64,000 bases of DNA from Spirosoma arboris (GTDB lineage Bacteria; Bacteroidota; Bacteroidia; Cytophagales; Spirosomataceae). The position numbers were made by a program, and so were the translations under genes. The notes under the pieces are model-generated. The model made no database searches. It saw only the letters and a list, made by a program, of their open reading frames with translations, and was not told the DNA's origin. This document shows, in pieces, positions 1 to 8,514 of this stretch. Location of the stretch: assembly GCF_009754945.1 (NCBI RefSeq), contig NZ_WPIN01000014.1:124001-188000 (forward strand). Direction: 5' to 3'. Numbering within the stretch: the stretch's first letter is position 1; each line of letters opens with the position of its first letter.

Positions 1-2
1 GG

Positions 3-200
3 TCGCTTACGGGAATGAATACCCAGCAACATATTCACAATAAGCTGATTGACAAAGCGAAAGAAATACTAAGTACGAGTAATCTGACTACCGCCGAAGT
101 TGCCTATCAGCTTGGTTTTGAACATCCCCAATCGTTCAACAAGATCTTCAAGCGCAAGACAAACGTATCGCCAATTGAATTCAGGCAGTCGTTTAATTGA
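3..200 (+). CDS. AraC-family transcriptional regulator, C-terminal fragment (cut by window start)
   Basis: Only the end of the gene is present; the reading frame is open to the window edge, so the first in-frame ATG at 15 is internal. The visible residues form the second helix-turn-helix of an AraC/XylS DNA-binding domain: a helix with VAYQLGF, then HPQSFNKIFKRKTNVSP and the closing EFR. The ligand-binding half lies outside the window, so the signal it responds to cannot be told. It precedes an AhpD-like gene on the same strand, separated by about 115 bases. Family assignment is secure; target genes are unknown. Confidence 0.85.
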   Translation, partial: SLTGMNTQQHIHNKLIDKAKEILSTSNLTTAEVAYQLGFEHPQSFNKIFKRKTNVSPIEFRQSFN

Positions 201-315
201 TAATTTTTTTGTCATTCCTCTTACACTGAATACCTCACGTTAAAAAAAGTTTTGCCAATTTGTCCAATCCGGAAAGTTCGATTGTCAATGAGTCGTAAAA
301 CAAAAACTCAGACAA

Positions 316-774
316 ATGGAACAACGATTGAATGTCCAGGAAAAAGGGCAAAACGCTCTGAAAACGCTTTTTGGGATTGGTAGCTATTTAAAGAAATCGC
401 ACATTGATGAAGCACTTCAGAACCTGATTTACTTTCGCGTATCCCAGATCAACAGCTGTGCGTATTGCCTGGATATGCACTACAAAGACGCCCGCGCCAA
501 AGGAGAAACGGAGCAACGATTATATGGCTTAAGTGCCTGGCGCGAATCGCCGTATTATACCGACCGGGAGCGAGCGGCATTCGCCTGGGCCGAGGCCGTT
601 ACTGCCTGTCATGTTCCGGATGATGTTTACAGTCAGGCAAAAGGACAGTTTTCTGATGAAGAACTAATTGATCTGACACTGGCCGTTACCACGATCAACA
701 CCTGGAATCGCTTCAATCATGCCTTCATGGACATAACTACTCCAGGAAGCTATCGGGTTGGCCAATTCGGTTAA
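316..774 (+). CDS. AhpD-like carboxymuconolactone decarboxylase family protein
   Basis: This 152-residue protein has the length and the CxxCxxxH signature (C48, C51, H55 in SCAYCLDMH) of the AhpD/carboxymuconolactone decarboxylase fold. In characterised AhpD proteins the two cysteines reduce peroxides or act as a thiol-disulphide partner; many relatives have no known substrate. There is no signal peptide, so it is expected in the cytoplasm. It is followed by a DGPF/YCII protein and an ECF sigma factor on the same strand. Such small AhpD proteins are often found near ECF sigma genes, so co-regulation is plausible but not shown here. The start ATG lies just after an AT-rich stretch. Confidence 0.85.
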   Translation: MEQRLNVQEKGQNALKTLFGIGSYLKKSHIDEALQNLIYFRVSQINSCAYCLDMHYKDARAKGETEQRLYGLSAWRESPYYTDRERAAFAWAEAVTACHVPDDVYSQAKGQFSDEELIDLTLAVTTINTWNRFNHAFMDITTPGSYRVGQFG

Positions 775-818
775 GTTCATGTCAAATAACCACTAACTTT
801 CTGCCACTAAAAAGCGCC

Positions 819-1166
819 ATGAACGAATTCCTGTTAGTAATTCACCGGGACCTGACCAGCAAAGATGCCAGTCCATCGCCCGAACAAATGCAAGCCTCCA
901 TCAAGCCGTTTCAGGATTGGATCGGAGGAATTGCGGCTCAAAACAAACTTGTCAGCCCTCCCAAACGCTGGGATGCGGGTGGGCGGGTTATCAAGCAAAA
1001 CAACACAGTACTCAATGGTCCATATGCCGAAATTAAAGAATCGGTTGGGGGCTTACTTATGATCAGAGCGGCTGATTATGATGAGGCTGTTGAAATTGCT
1101 CAGGGATGCCCAGTTTTGAAATGGGGTGCCGTTGTTGAAGTGCGTATGGCTATGCCAACGGTGTAA
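819..1166 (+). CDS. YCII/DGPF-domain protein, partner of the ECF42-type sigma factor
   Basis: This 115-residue cytoplasmic protein belongs to the YCII-related (DGPF) fold, a ferredoxin-like dimeric alpha/beta domain. The family feature is visible near the middle as NGPYAEIKE, a variant of the DGPF motif, followed by a conserved glycine-rich strand (GGLLMIRA). Its stop is 10 bases before the ATG of the sigma factor gene. DGPF genes next to sigma factors with a TPR-like tail are the hallmark of the ECF42 group, in which the DGPF protein is a regulon member of unknown biochemical role. No enzyme activity can be assigned. Confidence 0.85.
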   Translation: MNEFLLVIHRDLTSKDASPSPEQMQASIKPFQDWIGGIAAQNKLVSPPKRWDAGGRVIKQNNTVLNGPYAEIKESVGGLLMIRAADYDEAVEIAQGCPVLKWGAVVEVRMAMPTV

Positions 1167-1176
1167 TAAATTAAAA

Positions 1177-2457
1177 ATGGACGAGAGCGAACTATTGCCT
1201 CATTTGTTCAGAACAGAGTACCGAAAACTGGTTTCGGTACTCTGTTATTTGTTTGGTATTGAGCATATTGAAATTGCTGAAGACATTGTTAGCGATACGT
1301 TTCTGTCGGCCACCGAATTGTGGAGCCTCAATCAGATACCCGAAAATCCGACTGGGTGGCTATATACGGTCGCAAAAAATAAAACGAAGAATTACTTAAA
1401 ACGGAATGCCCTTTTCGAACAAAAGCTGTCGGCCGATATAAAATACAATACACCCAAAGGAGAAGAAATTGACCTTGATCTGTCGACGAAGAACATTGCC
1501 GACAGTCAACTGGCTATGATTTTTACGGTTTGCAATCCACACATTTCGAGTGAATCACAGATTTCACTAGCGCTGAATTTGCTTTGTGGCTTTGGCATTC
1601 AGGAAATTGCAGACGCCTTTTTGACCAATAAAGACGTAATTTATAAACGGGTTAACCGGGCAAAGTCTGCATTAAAAGAAGCCCGGATAAAAATTGAACA
1701 ACCCACGATATCGGAAATTAACAACCGACTGGAAACGGTTTTGACAACCCTGTATTTACTGTTCTCCGAGGGCTATTTTTCGACGGCCCAAAACGTACTG
1801 CTCCGGAAAGATTTATGCGCCGAAGCCATGCGACTAACGTACTTGTTGATCGAAAACGAAGCCACGAATAAACCAGCCGTTAATGCCCTGTTTGCCCTGA
1901 TGAGTTTTCATGCCTCCCGATTCGATGCCCGAACCGACGAGCAGGGTGAGATTATTTTGTACCAGGATCAGGACGAAACACGATGGAATCAGGAATTGAT
2001 TGAGCAGGGCACTTATTATTTAAATCAGGCTTCTACCGGTGATCAACTCACTAAGTACCATCTGGAAGCTGGAATTGCCTACTGGCATACGCATAAGGAA
2101 GACTCTCCTGAAAAGTGGGAAAGTATTTTGCAGCTTTATAATCAACTGCTTATGCTGGAGTATTCACCCCTGGCTGCCCTAAACCGGACGTTTGCCCTGG
2201 CGAAAGCGAATGGAAAAGAGGAAGCTATTCGTGAGGCCGAAAAATTAAAGCTTATCGATAATCACTATTATTACTCCCTGCTGGGTTATCTCTACACCGA
2301 TCTTGACAACGCAAAAGCAGTACGTCATTTTGAAAAGGCGCTTTCCCTTACCAGTTCGCACGCTGTCAAAATCGCACTAGCCAAAAATATCGATCGATTG
2401 ATGAGCCCCGCAAACCCTCAAACCCAATTAGCCCATGTCCTATTGCCGCGCCATTGA
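1177..2457 (+). CDS. RNA polymerase sigma factor, ECF42-type, with C-terminal TPR-like extension
   Basis: I start this 426-residue protein at the ATG at 1177; an earlier in-frame ATG at 1126 lies inside the DGPF gene and adds no conserved sequence. Residues about 8-75 form the sigma-70 region 2 (AEDIVSDTFLSA, then WLYTVAKN), and about 115-172 form region 4 with its helix-turn-helix (IQEIADAF...DVIYKRVNRAK). The remaining 250 residues are helical and TPR-like. This long tail and the adjacent DGPF gene are typical of ECF42 sigma factors, which have no membrane anti-sigma factor; the tail is thought to control activity. No anti-sigma gene is seen. The 3' end overlaps the tag gene by 23 bases. 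Confidence 0.88.
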   Translation: MDESELLPHLFRTEYRKLVSVLCYLFGIEHIEIAEDIVSDTFLSATELWSLNQIPENPTGWLYTVAKNKTKNYLKRNALFEQKLSADIKYNTPKGEEIDLDLSTKNIADSQLAMIFTVCNPHISSESQISLALNLLCGFGIQEIADAFLTNKDVIYKRVNRAKSALKEARIKIEQPTISEINNRLETVLTTLYLLFSEGYFSTAQNVLLRKDLCAEAMRLTYLLIENEATNKPAVNALFALMSFHASRFDARTDEQGEIILYQDQDETRWNQELIEQGTYYLNQASTGDQLTKYHLEAGIAYWHTHKEDSPEKWESILQLYNQLLMLEYSPLAALNRTFALAKANGKEEAIREAEKLKLIDNHYYYSLLGYLYTDLDNAKAVRHFEKALSLTSSHAVKIALAKNIDRLMSPANPQTQLAHVLLPRH

Positions 2458-2986
2458 CACAATGTCCGAAGAGCGTAAAGCCTTACATAAAGCCTACCAC
2501 GACCACCTGTATGGCTTTCCCATTCATGACGATAATGAACTGTTTTGTCGATTGGTGCTGGAAATCAATCAGGCGGGGCTGAGTTGGGAAACCATTCTGA
2601 AAAAGGAAGCGACTTTCCGAAAAGCGTACGATAATTTTGATCTGCAAACCGTGGCGGCCTACACCGATGCTGACCGGGAGCGACTACTATCCGATCCGGG
2701 CATCATCCGCAACCGACTGAAAGTGAACGCTGCCATCGATAACGCCAAAACTATATTGCGGCTACAAGAGGAACACGGTTCATTTGAGAAATGGCTGGAA
2801 CTGAACCACCCAAAGACAAAAGCCGAGTGGGTGAAGCTCTTTAAAAAGACGTTCCGCTTTACGGGTGGTGAAATCGTCAACGAGTTTCTAATGAGCATTG
2901 GTTATCTGCCCGGCGCTCATGCAGAAGATTGCGCGATTTATAACAACGTCATGGAAGCTAAGCCATTGTGGATTAGGAGTATGTAG
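2435..2986 (+). CDS. tag: DNA-3-methyladenine glycosylase I
   Basis: Tag removes 3-methyladenine from alkylated DNA as the first step of base excision repair. The 183-residue protein has the family core: YHDHLYGFP followed by HDDNELF, then INQAGLSWETILKK, and the zinc site of Tag (Cys4 and His22 at the N terminus with the C-terminal pair HAEDC). The family position usually holding W in an EWG motif is LYG here, a mild variant. Its ATG lies inside the end of the sigma factor gene, so translation is probably coupled to it. The linkage suggests the repair enzyme may be expressed with the ECF operon, an inference. Confidence 0.92.
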   Translation: MSYCRAIDTMSEERKALHKAYHDHLYGFPIHDDNELFCRLVLEINQAGLSWETILKKEATFRKAYDNFDLQTVAAYTDADRERLLSDPGIIRNRLKVNAAIDNAKTILRLQEEHGSFEKWLELNHPKTKAEWVKLFKKTFRFTGGEIVNEFLMSIGYLPGAHAEDCAIYNNVMEAKPLWIRSM

Positions 2987-3009
2987 AAAAATACGAATGA
3001 GTTTGGATT

Positions 3010-3987
3010 ATGAAACACCTGTTTGTTACCTCTTCGTTTTTACTGCTAAGCTATGCGGTGCGTGGTCAACAGAGTTCGCTGTCAACGGAATTGCCAATTA
3101 CGAACGTCGCAACGGTTGTTTTAAAGCTGGATGGGTACCCTGATTTTCTTGTACCTGACAACAATAATGTCTGGATCACCAATGTAAAGCGTATTGATAA
3201 ACTGTCGCCGACAACTAATAAACCCATCCTGAGTGTTCCGGTGCCCGAACCCTGTGGCGCCATGGCTGTTGGATTTGGTGCCGTATGGGTGGCTAACTGT
3301 AGCGATAAATCAATTTATAGAATTGATCGGTTGACCGGTAAACTAGTGGCCAAAATACCAACGGGATTGGCGGATAAGCACGGGGAATTAAGCCTTGCGG
3401 TGGGTGACGGTTCCGTATGGGTACTTTCCGATAGCACAGGAATTTTAGCCCGTATCGACCCTAAAACCAATAAATTACAGGCAACCATCAGAGTATTACC
3501 CTTTTCCTATTGTGTCGCGTTTGGCTACGGTGCGGTATGGATAACCAATACCGGTCAGGGTAAAAACAGACCAGGCGCAGGTACAAATGCAGGATCGGTT
3601 CAGCGAATTGACCCGCAGACGAATAAAGTGGTTGTTACGATACCGACTGGTATGGTGCCCCGCTTTCTTGCCGTCGGGGAAAACGGCGTATGGACGCTCA
3701 ATCAGGGCGATGGTTCCGTCAGTCGGATTGACCCTTACACGAATAAATTAATCGCAACAATTGATGTGAAAGCAACTGGTTTAGGTGGTGATATTGCTGC
3801 TGGAGCCGGTAAGGTTTGGGTCAGAGGAAATAAAACTGTTTTTCTGGCTACTATAAATCCCAAAACCAATTCTGTTGATAAGCGATATGGGCCAATCTCG
3901 GGCAGTGGTGCCGTTCGAGTGACGAATGATAAAAGCGTATGGATTTCATCACATGATATAAATACCGTCTGGATCATTAAACCATAA
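3010..3987 (+). CDS. Secreted YncE/virginiamycin-lyase-like beta-propeller protein
   Basis: The 325-residue product begins with a signal peptide (hydrophobic FVTSSFLLLSYAVRG, about residues 4-18) and continues as six or seven repeated blades of about 45 residues. Each blade carries a GAVWV/GSVWV-type strand followed by a xRIDPxTNK turn, for example near residues 90-105, 135-155 and 235-250. This is the YncE/Vgb-like seven-bladed propeller superfamily, acting outside the cytoplasm. Many members only bind ligands or partners, so I do not assign lyase activity. It lies 23 bases after tag and converges on the membrane-protein pair downstream. Confidence 0.8.
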   Translation: MKHLFVTSSFLLLSYAVRGQQSSLSTELPITNVATVVLKLDGYPDFLVPDNNNVWITNVKRIDKLSPTTNKPILSVPVPEPCGAMAVGFGAVWVANCSDKSIYRIDRLTGKLVAKIPTGLADKHGELSLAVGDGSVWVLSDSTGILARIDPKTNKLQATIRVLPFSYCVAFGYGAVWITNTGQGKNRPGAGTNAGSVQRIDPQTNKVVVTIPTGMVPRFLAVGENGVWTLNQGDGSVSRIDPYTNKLIATIDVKATGLGGDIAAGAGKVWVRGNKTVFLATINPKTNSVDKRYGPISGSGAVRVTNDKSVWISSHDINTVWIIKP

Positions 3988-4005
3988 CGATTAAGTCCCA
4001 GCCAG

Positions 4006-5415
4006 TTAGCCTACTGAGCGCGCTAACGTGCTACGTCCTTCCCACCGATAAAGCCAATCTGATAGCCATCGAAACAGGCTCGTGGTGCCGAGGTAGAAGT
4101 ACATCAGGAACAGAAGTTTGAAGAATCCACGCCGGAAAGTGAAGGGAACGTTGGCACCATCTACATGCTGAATAATAAGGCCAAATAGAGCGTAGGTGCC
4201 TGCTATCCAGAGGAGTACGGTAAGCCCACGTTTGTCGCGAAAAACGACAATGTTTGCGAAAGCCAGGATCAGGCAAACCCAAACAGCATAGCCCCAGTAA
4301 ACCGCATCGAAAACCACCTGATTGTTCATGTTGGAATATACCCTGATGAGCTGGGTCAGATAACCATTGGTTACTGCATGGATTGCGCTCAGATTCGCAG
4401 TCGAGGAGATAGGAATGTAACCTCGCAAGAAGACGTAATTCCAGAAGATAATTGGTAATAAACAGGCGATTGATAAAGCAATTGCACGAACAAGCGCCTT
4501 GCTTTTCGGAATGTCGGCAGATTGTACAAGTACCAGCAGCGAGCCAATTGGCACAAAGAAAATAGTTTCGGTACGAGTCCAGCAGGCAATGGCTAGTAAA
4601 AGGGCGCTTCCAACAAATGAACCGCGTTGTCTTGATTCAAGGTAACGTTGCAATAAGATAACTCCCGAGGCAAAGAAGGCCGCATTGGCCCAATCGGTTT
4701 GCACCAGAAAGGTGTAGGCAAATAGTTCTGGAGAGCAGGCCAGAATTGTGATCAATAGATCCGCAAGTAGTGGATGGATTCGTTCGCGAAGTTCAGCATA
4801 TAAAAACAATCCGAACGAAACGACCAGAATCGTCAGCCAGATCTTCCCAAACACAAATGGCCCAACTCCGTCTGCTGCCAGTAAATAAATGATCTGTTGC
4901 ATGGTAGTAAACGGAGCATAGAACGGCTGATTACTGAAAACCGAAACAGATGGTAAATGCTCTGTAAAGACCGACGAGACTAAGGTGTGTTCCCTGACGG
5001 CAAACGTTGCCACCAGATCAGGCCCGACGATCGTGTCAAATGGAATATTCGGAAACCAGGCGCATTTCCAGGCACTGATGAACAATAAATAGCCCCAGAA
5101 GACTAGAAACGGCAATTCACAGAGCCGAAAGGACAGTCGTTCCCACGTAAATAGCGAACGTAGATAGCCTAGTTGCCCACGTACCAGCATCAGGGACAGG
5201 CAAGCCATTACAGCTAATCCCAGAAACATCGGAGTAGGAGCGATGGGAAGATGAATCAGTTGCAAAATTACGGGCAGTATTGAACTAACTCCCAGGCCTG
5301 CTAACATCGAAAGCCCCAGTAAACTAAAGCCGTTCGTCAGTGCTCGCAGGCGAGTAACCAGCCCAAAGCCAAGTAGAAATTGTGCGCTAATAACAAAGAC
5401 AAGGGACAAACTCAT
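4006..5415 (-). CDS. Polytopic membrane protein, GT-C glycosyltransferase-like
   Basis: This 469-residue protein is almost entirely hydrophobic, with around ten or more predicted transmembrane helices broken by a luminal-type loop after the third or fourth helix (residues about 130-170). Layout and composition resemble GT-C type glycosyltransferases (PMT/ArnT-like), which move sugars from lipid carriers, but I see no decisive catalytic motif; an acidic residue in the first loop (FDTIVGPD) could play that part. Its ATG overlaps the stop of the upstream gene by 4 bases (ATGA), so the two are translationally coupled. No substrate can be inferred. Confidence 0.6.
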   Translation of the reverse strand: MSLSLVFVISAQFLLGFGLVTRLRALTNGFSLLGLSMLAGLGVSSILPVILQLIHLPIAPTPMFLGLAVMACLSLMLVRGQLGYLRSLFTWERLSFRLCELPFLVFWGYLLFISAWKCAWFPNIPFDTIVGPDLVATFAVREHTLVSSVFTEHLPSVSVFSNQPFYAPFTTMQQIIYLLAADGVGPFVFGKIWLTILVVSFGLFLYAELRERIHPLLADLLITILACSPELFAYTFLVQTDWANAAFFASGVILLQRYLESRQRGSFVGSALLLAIACWTRTETIFFVPIGSLLVLVQSADIPKSKALVRAIALSIACLLPIIFWNYVFLRGYIPISSTANLSAIHAVTNGYLTQLIRVYSNMNNQVVFDAVYWGYAVWVCLILAFANIVVFRDKRGLTVLLWIAGTYALFGLIIQHVDGANVPFTFRRGFFKLLFLMYFYLGTTSLFRWLSDWLYRWEGRSTLARSVG

Positions 5416-5993
5416 GGTTTTGATGTCTTATAATAAGCCTTGGCTTGTTGAGGTGTATAGGCAAAAAAATGAGGATCGTACTTCCTGAATTCGGCCATAA
5501 CTAAAGGGCGATTATGGTCCTTGAATGTCAATAGAAAAATCTTGTTGTCGTATACCCAAAACGTATGCGTTGCCTGTTGCAACAGCGAATCAGGCGCGGT
5601 CATATCGAGCAAATGAACTGACTTGCCAAGGTGATAGTATAGCACACTTGGGTACAACCAGGCATATCCATTCGCTTTCCCTTCCTGCCAGGCGTTTCGA
5701 ATCAAGTACCGTTGGGGAGGAATCAGAAAGTAATCAGTAGGTTGAGTACGTTGCCGGATTAATTCGGTGTACACATAAGCCTCCTTATACCCTTCCCGTT
5801 TACGAACCGAAACGTCAGTTTGTTTCCCAAGTGTCTGCTGTTGCGTATAAAATCGATCAACGGTTTTGGTAAGCCATGTTCTGTTTTTTGGTAGCCATAC
5901 GATCACAAACAGGCTAACGAGGCTTATGAACAAATAGCTAATCTGCCTGATCCAGAACTGTCGATTAGCAGGTGAAAAAGAAAGCGGACGCAT
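5412..5993 (-). CDS. Hypothetical membrane-anchored protein, partner of the downstream GT-C-like protein
   Basis: I do not recognise this 193-residue protein. One N-terminal transmembrane helix (about residues 18-36, ISYLFISLVSLFVIVWL) is followed by a soluble domain of about 150 residues, presumably periplasmic, rich in aromatic residues (for example YVYTELIRQR and AWLYPSVLYYHLGK). It is the first gene of a two-gene unit, overlapping the polytopic protein by 4 bases, which implies a common function such as envelope glycan or lipid modification. It could be a detached extracytoplasmic domain of a GT-C enzyme, since those proteins often end in such a domain; this is speculative. Confidence 0.55.
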   Translation of the reverse strand: MRPLSFSPANRQFWIRQISYLFISLVSLFVIVWLPKNRTWLTKTVDRFYTQQQTLGKQTDVSVRKREGYKEAYVYTELIRQRTQPTDYFLIPPQRYLIRNAWQEGKANGYAWLYPSVLYYHLGKSVHLLDMTAPDSLLQQATHTFWVYDNKIFLLTFKDHNRPLVMAEFRKYDPHFFAYTPQQAKAYYKTSKP

Positions 5994-6063
5994 CTTATTG
6001 AGTCAACAGACGTTATATTTACACAGCTATAACGGCTTGATTTCTCCAAATTGACCATTCTTT

Positions 6064-6576
6064 ATGAATCGACAAAAATTGATTATTAATTTGACCCGAT
6101 GGCTGGCTGTTTTTCTGCTGATAGCGGGTTTGATGCCTATCAACCTAAGAGCACAGACCGTGCTGATCATCTCAGGCGAGGTAACCAAACCATTGACGCT
6201 GCAAGCCGCCGATTTGAAAGCGATGCCACATACCGAGGTAACGGGTAATGATCGGGATGCAAAGGAACATAAATATTCTGGGATACCGCTTTCGGAATTG
6301 CTCAAGCAGGCGGGAGCTACGCTAGGCAGTGCGCTTCGGGGCGAAAACCTGACCAAGTACGTTGCTATAAAAGCGATCGACGGTTATGAAGTCATTTTCG
6401 CACTCGCTGAAATCGATCCTGATTTTGCCAGCCGGGTAATTGTCCTGGCCGACGCCGTCGATGGAGCGCCACTACCTCAGGGTGTTGGGCCTTATCGGGT
6501 GGTGGTTCCCGGTGAGAAAAAACCTGCCCGCTGGATTCGGGAGGTGAAGTCGATTGAGGTGCGGTTCGCTAAATAA
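6064..6576 (+). CDS. Secreted molybdopterin-fold (sulfite-oxidase-like) protein lacking the Mo-ligand cysteine
   Basis: After a signal peptide (about residues 8-30) the 170-residue product matches the oxidoreductase molybdopterin-binding fold: a VSGEV-like first strand (ISGEVTKP), the YSGIPLSELLKQAG segment, then VIVLADAVDGAPLP and the closing GPYRVVVPGEKKPARWIREV. In true sulfite oxidase-type enzymes a conserved cysteine binds molybdenum, but this protein has no cysteine at all. It may therefore bind a ligand without redox catalysis. It is followed 70 bases later by a di-haem peroxidase and modABC, so the cluster as a whole points to molybdenum and periplasmic electron transfer. Confidence 0.75.
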   Translation: MNRQKLIINLTRWLAVFLLIAGLMPINLRAQTVLIISGEVTKPLTLQAADLKAMPHTEVTGNDRDAKEHKYSGIPLSELLKQAGATLGSALRGENLTKYVAIKAIDGYEVIFALAEIDPDFASRVIVLADAVDGAPLPQGVGPYRVVVPGEKKPARWIREVKSIEVRFAK

Positions 6577-6649
6577 GTTAAGAATGAAGAATTAAGAGTG
6601 AAGAATAAGGCTCCAGCGATATTCTTCATTCTTCATTAAAAAACGGGTT
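6577..6649. repeat. Imperfect purine/pyrimidine inverted repeat between genes
   Basis: A purine-rich run of GAATGAAGAAT-like units (about 6579-6607) is mirrored by ATTCTTCATTCTTCATT (6621-6637). The transcript could fold back, followed by an A-run rather than a T-run on the plus strand. It may attenuate or stabilise the mRNA between the molybdopterin-fold gene and the peroxidase gene. It resembles the longer snap-back repeats near 41981 and 52880. Confidence 0.5.
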
Positions 6650-7735
6650 ATGCGTATTGGTCATATCGGTCTTGGTTTGGCGTTTGTTGCCGTTCTGGCT
6701 TCGGCCTGGACGGTTGACGAGCCTGTGCCAACAGGCCCATACGCGCTCCATTACCCCGCTTCATTCGGGGGGCGATTTACCATTCCCGCCGATAATCCTA
6801 CGACGCAGGAGGGCGTTTATCTCGGGCGGATGTTATTTTACGAACCCAGTATATCGTCTACGAAAACCATCTCCTGTGCAAGTTGCCACCAGCAAGCGCG
6901 CGCATTTACCGATGGACAGGCCTTGAGTGTCGGCGTTACTGGAAAACGTACCCAACGGAATTCAATGTCCTTAGTCAATTTATTGTGGGTAAGACAGTTG
7001 TTTTGGGATGGCCGGTCGAGTAGTCTCGAAGAACAAGCGCTGGTCCCCATGGCGCATCCCGACGAAATGGGGTTAGCTCCGGGCGAAGCAGCCCAGGTTT
7101 TACAAAAAACGACTTCTTACCCTGCCCTTTTCAAACGTGTCTTCGGCTCCGACACGATTACTGATGCACGTATCGGCAAAGCCATCGCCCAATTTGAACG
7201 AACGCTGATTTCAGCTAATTCGCCCTACGACCAGTATTTGGAGGGAAATTATAAACTAACTGAATCGGAACAACGGGGTTTACAGTTATTCAATGTTGCA
7301 CCGTCGATGGAGCGGAATGTTCGGGGTGGCAACTGCGCTCATTGTCACGGAGGCCCAAAACTCTATCAGGAATTATTTCACAACAACGGCCTTGAGCAGA
7401 AAGCGACTGATTCTGGTCGGCAGGGGATTACCGGACTGGAACTCGATCACGGACGATTCCGCGTACCGACCTTACGAAATGTTGCGCTAACGGCTCCCTA
7501 CATGCACGACGGTCGATTGGCAACGCTGAATGACGTGCTGGATCATTATAGTGAGCACATTCTGGCCAGCCCGACGTTAAGTCGTGAGCTGCCGGGTCAT
7601 ACAAACGGATTTCATTTGACTGCGGGAGAAAAGACGGATCTGATTGCCTTTTTGCATTTGTTTACGGATAGTACGTTTATCAATAATCCAAAATTCGGGA
7701 ATCCGCATTTAACGAGTTTAACTACCAAAAAATAG
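6650..7735 (+). CDS. Periplasmic di-haem cytochrome c peroxidase / MauG-type protein
   Basis: The 361-residue product has an N-terminal signal sequence and two c-type haem motifs, CASCH near residues 76-80 and CAHCH near 229-233, each in its expected half of the bacterial di-haem peroxidase fold. Between them lies the PMAHPDEMG segment typical of this family, and near the C terminus the RVPTLRNVALTAPYMHDGR motif. These enzymes reduce hydrogen peroxide in the periplasm with electrons from cytochromes, while MauG relatives oxidise protein side chains. Which applies here is not decidable. It is upstream of modABC on the same strand. Confidence 0.9.
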   Translation: MRIGHIGLGLAFVAVLASAWTVDEPVPTGPYALHYPASFGGRFTIPADNPTTQEGVYLGRMLFYEPSISSTKTISCASCHQQARAFTDGQALSVGVTGKRTQRNSMSLVNLLWVRQLFWDGRSSSLEEQALVPMAHPDEMGLAPGEAAQVLQKTTSYPALFKRVFGSDTITDARIGKAIAQFERTLISANSPYDQYLEGNYKLTESEQRGLQLFNVAPSMERNVRGGNCAHCHGGPKLYQELFHNNGLEQKATDSGRQGITGLELDHGRFRVPTLRNVALTAPYMHDGRLATLNDVLDHYSEHILASPTLSRELPGHTNGFHLTAGEKTDLIAFLHLFTDSTFINNPKFGNPHLTSLTTKK

Positions 7736-7753
7736 CCTCGAATTCTTTGCCTT

Positions 7754-8503
7754 ATGAAAAAACTACTTCTTTCCCTTCTTCTGCTTCCCGTAACACTGTT
7801 AGCGCAGACCCAGCCTCTGCGCGTAGCAGTGGCGGCTAATGCGCAGTTCGTGATGGAACAGTTAAAAACGGCGTTTCAGAAAAAGACGGGCGTCGAGGTG
7901 GAGTCTATCGTGAACTCATCGGGTAAACTTACCACCCAAATTCAGCAGGGAGCACCTTATGATGTGTTTCTGTCGGCTGATATGGATTATCCGCAAACAC
8001 TGCACAAAGCAGGATTAACGGTGGACGCTCCCGTTATTTATGCGTATGGCTCTCTGGTACTCTGGACGCTAAGTGAGCTACCATTAACTGCCGATTTAAA
8101 AGTACTTTCTGATCCTTCTGTTCACCACGTTGCCATTGCAAATCCGGCTACCGCTCCATACGGAGAAGCAGCTGTTTCGTTCCTGAAATACAAAAAGTTA
8201 TTGGATCAGGTACAGCCCAAAGTTGTTTACGGCGAAAGCATCGCCCAGGTGAACCAATACGTATTGACTGGCGCAGCCGAGATAGGCTTTACGGCCAAAT
8301 CGGTGGTGCTCGACCCTAGCCTGACGAAGCGCGGACACTGGATCGACTTGCCAACAACAGGCTATTCGCCGATTGCACAAGGGGTTGTCGTTTTGAAACG
8401 AAGCACCCTAACGAAAGAAGCCCAGCAGTTTATGGAGTTTTTGCGTAGTCCGGCGGCCCGGCGTATTTTGCAACAGTTTGGCTACCGTTCGCCCGCTTCC
8501 TGA
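7754..8503 (+). CDS. modA: Molybdate ABC transporter, periplasmic binding protein
   Basis: ModA captures molybdate (or tungstate) in the periplasm for ModBC. The 249-residue protein starts with a clear signal peptide (residues 1-17, ending LLAQ), followed by the family-typical strand LRVAVAANAQF, the VNSSGKLTTQIQQGAPYDVFLSAD motif built around oxyanion-binding serines, and AIANPATAPYGEAA. The C-terminal GYSPIAQGVVV matches the family. It begins the modABC operon, 18 bases after the peroxidase gene and 11 bases before modB. Confidence 0.95.
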   Translation: MKKLLLSLLLLPVTLLAQTQPLRVAVAANAQFVMEQLKTAFQKKTGVEVESIVNSSGKLTTQIQQGAPYDVFLSADMDYPQTLHKAGLTVDAPVIYAYGSLVLWTLSELPLTADLKVLSDPSVHHVAIANPATAPYGEAAVSFLKYKKLLDQVQPKVVYGESIAQVNQYVLTGAAEIGFTAKSVVLDPSLTKRGHWIDLPTTGYSPIAQGVVVLKRSTLTKEAQQFMEFLRSPAARRILQQFGYRSPAS

Positions 8504-8514
8504 ATCTGATAATC

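Noticed and set aside
865..1062. Open frame inside the DGPF gene
   Set aside because: It lies in another frame of a well-supported gene and its text has no family features.
1126..1176. Upstream start for the ECF sigma factor
   Set aside because: The extra 17 residues overlap the DGPF gene in another frame and add no conserved sequence; ATG at 1177 fits better.
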